DNA of 64,000 bases. It comes from JAYRZB01 sp041916675 (GTDB lineage: Bacteria; Pseudomonadota; Alphaproteobacteria; Rhizobiales; Devosiaceae). The number at the start of each line of letters is the position of its first letter. The first letter of the stretch is position 1. Where the stretch lies: NCBI GenBank assembly GCA_041916675.1, contig JAYRZB010000002.1, forward strand, positions 62,001 to 126,000, read 5' to 3'. Below the pieces are notes generated by a model. That model saw only the letters and a program-made list of their open reading frames with translations, was not told where the DNA came from and ran no database searches. The translations under genes and the position numbers were made by a program. Positions 60,939-64,000 of the stretch are shown here, in pieces.

Positions 60939-62734
60939 GTGCGCGCGTCCACCAGTCGCCCCGATGCCACCGCGGTGTCGCGCGGGGCGCCGGTCTTGCA
61001 CAGCACGCTGCCCAGCACCAGGCCATGGGCGGCCAGCGCCCCGGTCAGTTCGGGCAGGGCGGTGTTGATGGCCTCGGCGGTTTCGGGCGCCTCGGCCCAG
61101 ATCAGCACATGGGTGACGCCCTCGCGCAGCGACACATTGGCCCCGACCTCGCCGGTCTCGGAGAAATTGAGCGCAAAGCGCATCTGCCAGCCACGCCCGG
61201 CCTTGGGGTTCTTCGGCTTGCCGTCACGCAGGACCTGCAAGCCCAGCATGGCCAGTTCCCGCCCGAGCAGCAGGGGAATTTCCACATTCCACTCGGCCCT
61301 GGCATCGGGCGTGGACAAGCTCGATGCCATATCGGGCAGGGAGGCGGCCTGGCTCAGTCGCATGCGATGCAAGGCGCCATCGGTCTGGCTCAGGAGGTGA
61401 CGGGCCAGCGCCTCGCGGCTTTCCGGCAGGGGCGGCGGAACCTCGGGCGGCTGGGCGCGCGGGGGCAGGCCGCGCAAGGGCGGCGGCGCCTTTTGCATCG
61501 CCTCGACCGGCGTGCCCTGCGTGCCGGCCAGCCCGGAAAGCCCGCTGCGCAGCGCCAGGAGCGCCGCCTTGGTATCGCCCGCTGTGGCGCGGGCCGGGTT
61601 GGCGGTGGTTAGCCCCGCTTCGAGGAAGACGCCCGACTTGGCTACCGCCTGCATGAGCTTTTCAGCACTGATGGGGGTATCGGCCCGGACCCGCGCGGCC
61701 AGCAACTGCTGGACCGCCTGCACCACCGGCGGCGGCAGGCTGGCGAGCCGCCCGCCGAGGCTGGCCAGGGTGGTGACGAGTGGGGCAAGGCTCTGCTGGC
61801 GACCCACGGCCTGTTGCACCGCCTCGCGCAGGGCCGCGGCAGCGGGTGTGCTGGGAGCAGGAGGCTGGCTGGTGGCCGCTGGGGCGAGCGGCGGGGCGCG
61901 ACCCGTTGCGACCTGCTGCGGGCTGAGTGGGGTCGCCGCCGATAGAGGCGGGGTTCCAGGCGGTGGGGTGAGCGTGACCGGCGCAGGCGCGTTGGCCTGC
62001 GGTGCCAATTGGGTGACGGACGTCGGTGGCAGGGATTGGACGCTGACCGTGATCGGGGCATTGGGCTGGGGCGATTGCGGGGTCAGCGTCAGCGCCGTGC
62101 CCGCCGGGAGCGGCGTTGGCAGGCGCACCTCGATGGTCCGGCCGCTGATGGCGAGCCGGGTATTGCCATTGGGCAACTGCGCCACAACCTCGGCCCGCAC
62201 CGGCAGCGGCGCCGAAGCGGTTTGTGCCTGCGGGGCCGGGCCCTGCGGCTGCGGGGTGAGCGCGGCGCGCAGCGCCTGCGGCACGTTTTGCGGCAAGAGC
62301 ACCTGCGGGGCCGGGAGCGGCGGGGGACTGGCGGCGGCCGGTGGGGCGGTTACGGGCAGGGGCGCTGCCGGTTGCGAAACGGCCTGCGGCAGCGGCTGTG
62401 GCAGGGGGTGCGGCGTGACGGGCAGGGGCAACGGACGCGCAGCGGCCTGCGGCGGGGCTTCGGGCAGCGACAGGGCAATCTGCGGGCGCTCGGGCGTGCC
62501 GGTAATGCTCAACTGCACTTTGGTGCCCGGGGCGAGCCCCTGCGGCAGGGCGAGCTTGAGCATGCGGCCGCCGAGATCGAGCTGGGTCGTGCCGTCGGGC
62601 AGCGCGCCGACGACGCTGGCATTGAGCGGGGTGCCGGTCGAAAGCCCGAGTTCGGTCATCATGGCCAAAAGCGTGCGCGCCACCTGCGCCTGGGGCGGAA
62701 GCGTCACCGGCGGGGTCTGCGGTATGCTGGCCAT
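60935..62734 (-). CDS. FliK-like flagellar hook-length control protein
   Basis: 599 residues. The N-terminal 110 residues hold hydrophobic segments, e.g. L-L-A-M-M-T-E-L-G-L-S-T-G-T-P-L. The middle (about 95-400) is extremely rich in Pro, Ala and Gln and is surely disordered, a ruler-like feature. The C-terminal 130 residues carry a FliK/Flg_hook-like domain: P-L-L-L-G-R-E-L-A-M-L-G-L-Q-V, M-R-F-A-L-N-F-S-E-T-G-E-V-G-A-N. Start at 62734; a longer in-frame ATG upstream is less likely. It is translated together with the FlhB-C-like protein, its expected functional partner. Confidence 0.75.
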   Translation of the reverse strand: MASIPQTPPVTLPPQAQVARTLLAMMTELGLSTGTPLNASVVGALPDGTTQLDLGGRMLKLALPQGLAPGTKVQLSITGTPERPQIALSLPEAPPQAAARPLPLPVTPHPLPQPLPQAVSQPAAPLPVTAPPAAASPPPLPAPQVLLPQNVPQALRAALTPQPQGPAPQAQTASAPLPVRAEVVAQLPNGNTRLAISGRTIEVRLPTPLPAGTALTLTPQSPQPNAPITVSVQSLPPTSVTQLAPQANAPAPVTLTPPPGTPPLSAATPLSPQQVATGRAPPLAPAATSQPPAPSTPAAAALREAVQQAVGRQQSLAPLVTTLASLGGRLASLPPPVVQAVQQLLAARVRADTPISAEKLMQAVAKSGVFLEAGLTTANPARATAGDTKAALLALRSGLSGLAGTQGTPVEAMQKAPPPLRGLPPRAQPPEVPPPLPESREALARHLLSQTDGALHRMRLSQAASLPDMASSLSTPDARAEWNVEIPLLLGRELAMLGLQVLRDGKPKNPKAGRGWQMRFALNFSETGEVGANVSLREGVTHVLIWAEAPETAEAINTALPELTGALAAHGLVLGSVLCKTGAPRDTAVASGRLVDART

Positions 62735-62959
62735 GGCAAAACCTTGTTCGGATAGCCCGATTGTGCCGCACAACCGATGCGTCAAAGGTTAACGGGCGCG
62801 CAGTCCGACGCGGCCGGAGCAGGCAATTGCCCGATCCTTGTTGCATATGTCAGTATATTCCTCAGGGCCGAGGCCTGCCAAAATGCCATGTCTGGCCTTG
62901 GGCCGCAAAAGGGTAGACGATCCTTGCCAACGCAACCGCTGCACACCATGGAGCCTTCA

Positions 62960-64000
62960 ATGACCAAGTTCACGCTCTCCCGCCGCACGCTGCTGGCCGG
63001 GGCCGCGGCCCTGATGGGCTCGACGGCGCTGCCGCGGCTGGCCTTTGCACAGGAGGCCAAAACCGGCGGCCGCCTGATCGTGGCCGCCGACAGTGAGCCC
63101 AAGAACCTCAATCCGGCCATCGTTGCCTCCAATGGGGTGTTCTACGTCGCCTCGAAAGTCATCGAGCCGCTGGCCGAAGCCGATTTTTCCGCCCCCGATG
63201 GCATCGCGCCGCGCCTGGCTACCAGCTGGGAAGGCACGGCCGACGGGCTTTCGGTGACCTTCAAACTGCGCGAGGGCGTGACCTGGCACGATGGCACCCC
63301 CTTCACTTCCGCCGACGTGGCGTTCTCGGCCATCAATGTCTGGAAGCCGCTGCAGAACCTGGGGCGGATCGTGTTTGCCAATCTCGAAAGCGCCGAGACC
63401 CCCGATCCCCTGACCGTGGTGCTCAAGTTCAGCAAGCCCACCCCGTTCCAGCTGATCCGCAACGCCCTGCCGGCGGTGACCAGCGTTGTGCCAAAACACA
63501 TCTATGAGGGCACCGACATTGCCGCCAACCCGGCCAATACCCAGCTGATCGGCACGGGGCCCTTCAAGTTCACCGAATACAAGCCCGGCGAATATTACCT
63601 GTTGACCAGGAACCCCGATTACTGGGGCGAGGGCCAGCCCTATCTCGACGAAATTCTCTATCGCGTGCTGCCAGACCGGGCGGCGGCGGCCGGGGCGCTG
63701 GAGGCCAACGATATTCAGCTGGCCGCCTTCTCGGCGGTACCGCTGGCCGATCTCGACCGGATTTCCAAGGTCGAGGGCATTTCGGTGATCTCCAAGGGTT
63801 ATGAAGCCCTGACCTATCAGCTGGCGGTGGAAATCAACCATCGCCGCAAGGAACTGGCCGACCTCAGGGTCCGGCAGGCCATTGCCCATGCCATCGACAA
63901 GGATTTCGTGGTCAAGACCATCTTCCTTGGCTATGCCGCCCCGGCCACCGGCCCGGTGCCGCAGAACGATGCGCAGTTCTATTCCGCCGACGTGCCGACC
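62960..64000 (+). CDS. Tat-exported peptide-type ABC binding protein, partial
   Basis: 347 residues to the right window edge. The N terminus S-R-R-T-L-L-A-G-A-A-A-L-M has the twin-arginine motif and a cleavage region at A-F-A-Q near residue 31, so it is folded before export. The mature part is SBP family 5: A-D-S-E-P-K-N-L-N-P, W-H-D-G-T-P-F-T-S-A-D-V-A-F-S and L-R-V-R-Q-A-I-A-H-A-I-D. The ATG at 62960 has GGAG seven bases upstream; an in-frame ATG at 62948 is possible. Its permease genes presumably lie beyond the window. The 225 bp before it, shared with the divergent fliK-like gene, show no promoter I can defend. Confidence 0.9.
   Translation, partial: MTKFTLSRRTLLAGAAALMGSTALPRLAFAQEAKTGGRLIVAADSEPKNLNPAIVASNGVFYVASKVIEPLAEADFSAPDGIAPRLATSWEGTADGLSVTFKLREGVTWHDGTPFTSADVAFSAINVWKPLQNLGRIVFANLESAETPDPLTVVLKFSKPTPFQLIRNALPAVTSVVPKHIYEGTDIAANPANTQLIGTGPFKFTEYKPGEYYLLTRNPDYWGEGQPYLDEILYRVLPDRAAAAGALEANDIQLAAFSAVPLADLDRISKVEGISVISKGYEALTYQLAVEINHRRKELADLRVRQAIAHAIDKDFVVKTIFLGYAAPATGPVPQNDAQFYSADVPT

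Noticed and set aside
61512..62792. Plus-strand frame of 426 codons opposite the fliK-like gene
   Set aside because: Antisense to the Pro/Ala-rich linker, giving a Gly/Cys/Ala-rich artefact.

Overview
The window is chromosomal DNA of a GC-rich alphaproteobacterium, most likely order Hyphomicrobiales and, by gene content and my recollection of similar genomes, a Devosia- or Pelagibacterium-like member of Devosiaceae (family level is inference). Supporting signs are the block ubiB-ubiE / mutM-rpsT-dnaA-dnaN-recF-gyrB, a RegB/RegA redox pair, MmcB, a DUF2852 protein, a GANTC cluster (CcrM-type sites) upstream of dnaA, and many periplasmic-binding-protein ABC importers. I see no tRNA, rRNA, CRISPR array, intact prophage or insertion sequence.

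Layout. 1-12 kb is the replication core: a lipoprotein gene cut by the window edge, ubiB/ubiE on the minus strand, then mutM, rpsT, a 0.77 kb leader rich in regulatory-looking sequence, dnaA, a 104-bp tandem repeat array, dnaN, recF and gyrB. 12-25.8 kb holds an autotransporter-like outer-membrane protein, penicillin-binding protein 1A, a YgjP-like metallopeptidase, a DUF2852 protein, regB/regA, a beta-CASP RNase-like protein, and a minus-strand run rlpA-like / degenerate receiver / MFS / mmcB / MFS, with the two MFS genes being paralogues.

26-42 kb is a pyrimidine catabolic island. preT and preA reduce uracil or thymine, hydA opens the ring, an M20 carbamoylase releases beta-alanine, a transaminase makes malonate semialdehyde, and an MmsA-type dehydrogenase yields acetyl-CoA. 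A four-gene NMT1/THI5-type ABC importer follows hydA without a break. A rutR gene lies inside the island, and two sites matching the E. coli RutR consensus at 12 of 14 positions sit in front of preT and between rutR and the transaminase gene. The catabolic operon is interrupted twice by small DUF559 (PD-(D/E)XK-like) nuclease genes whose 3' ends are made of REP-like palindromes. I regard these as the most unusual feature of the window.

42-48 kb carries two 24-25 residue membrane micro-proteins around a larger membrane protein, then a minus-strand group of a DUF2793/peptidase S74 phage-tail-like protein, a D-threonine-aldolase/D-serine-dehydratase-like enzyme, a GH20 hexosaminidase and a GNAT acetyltransferase. 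48-64 kb is dominated by peptide-type ABC importers: yejBEF plus a binding protein; an XRE-cupin regulator coupled to oppBCDF and oppA; and a Tat-exported binding protein running off the right edge. A FliK-like/FlhB-C-domain-like pair lies between the last two. A large inverted-repeat element (53952-54114) separates the first two transport systems.
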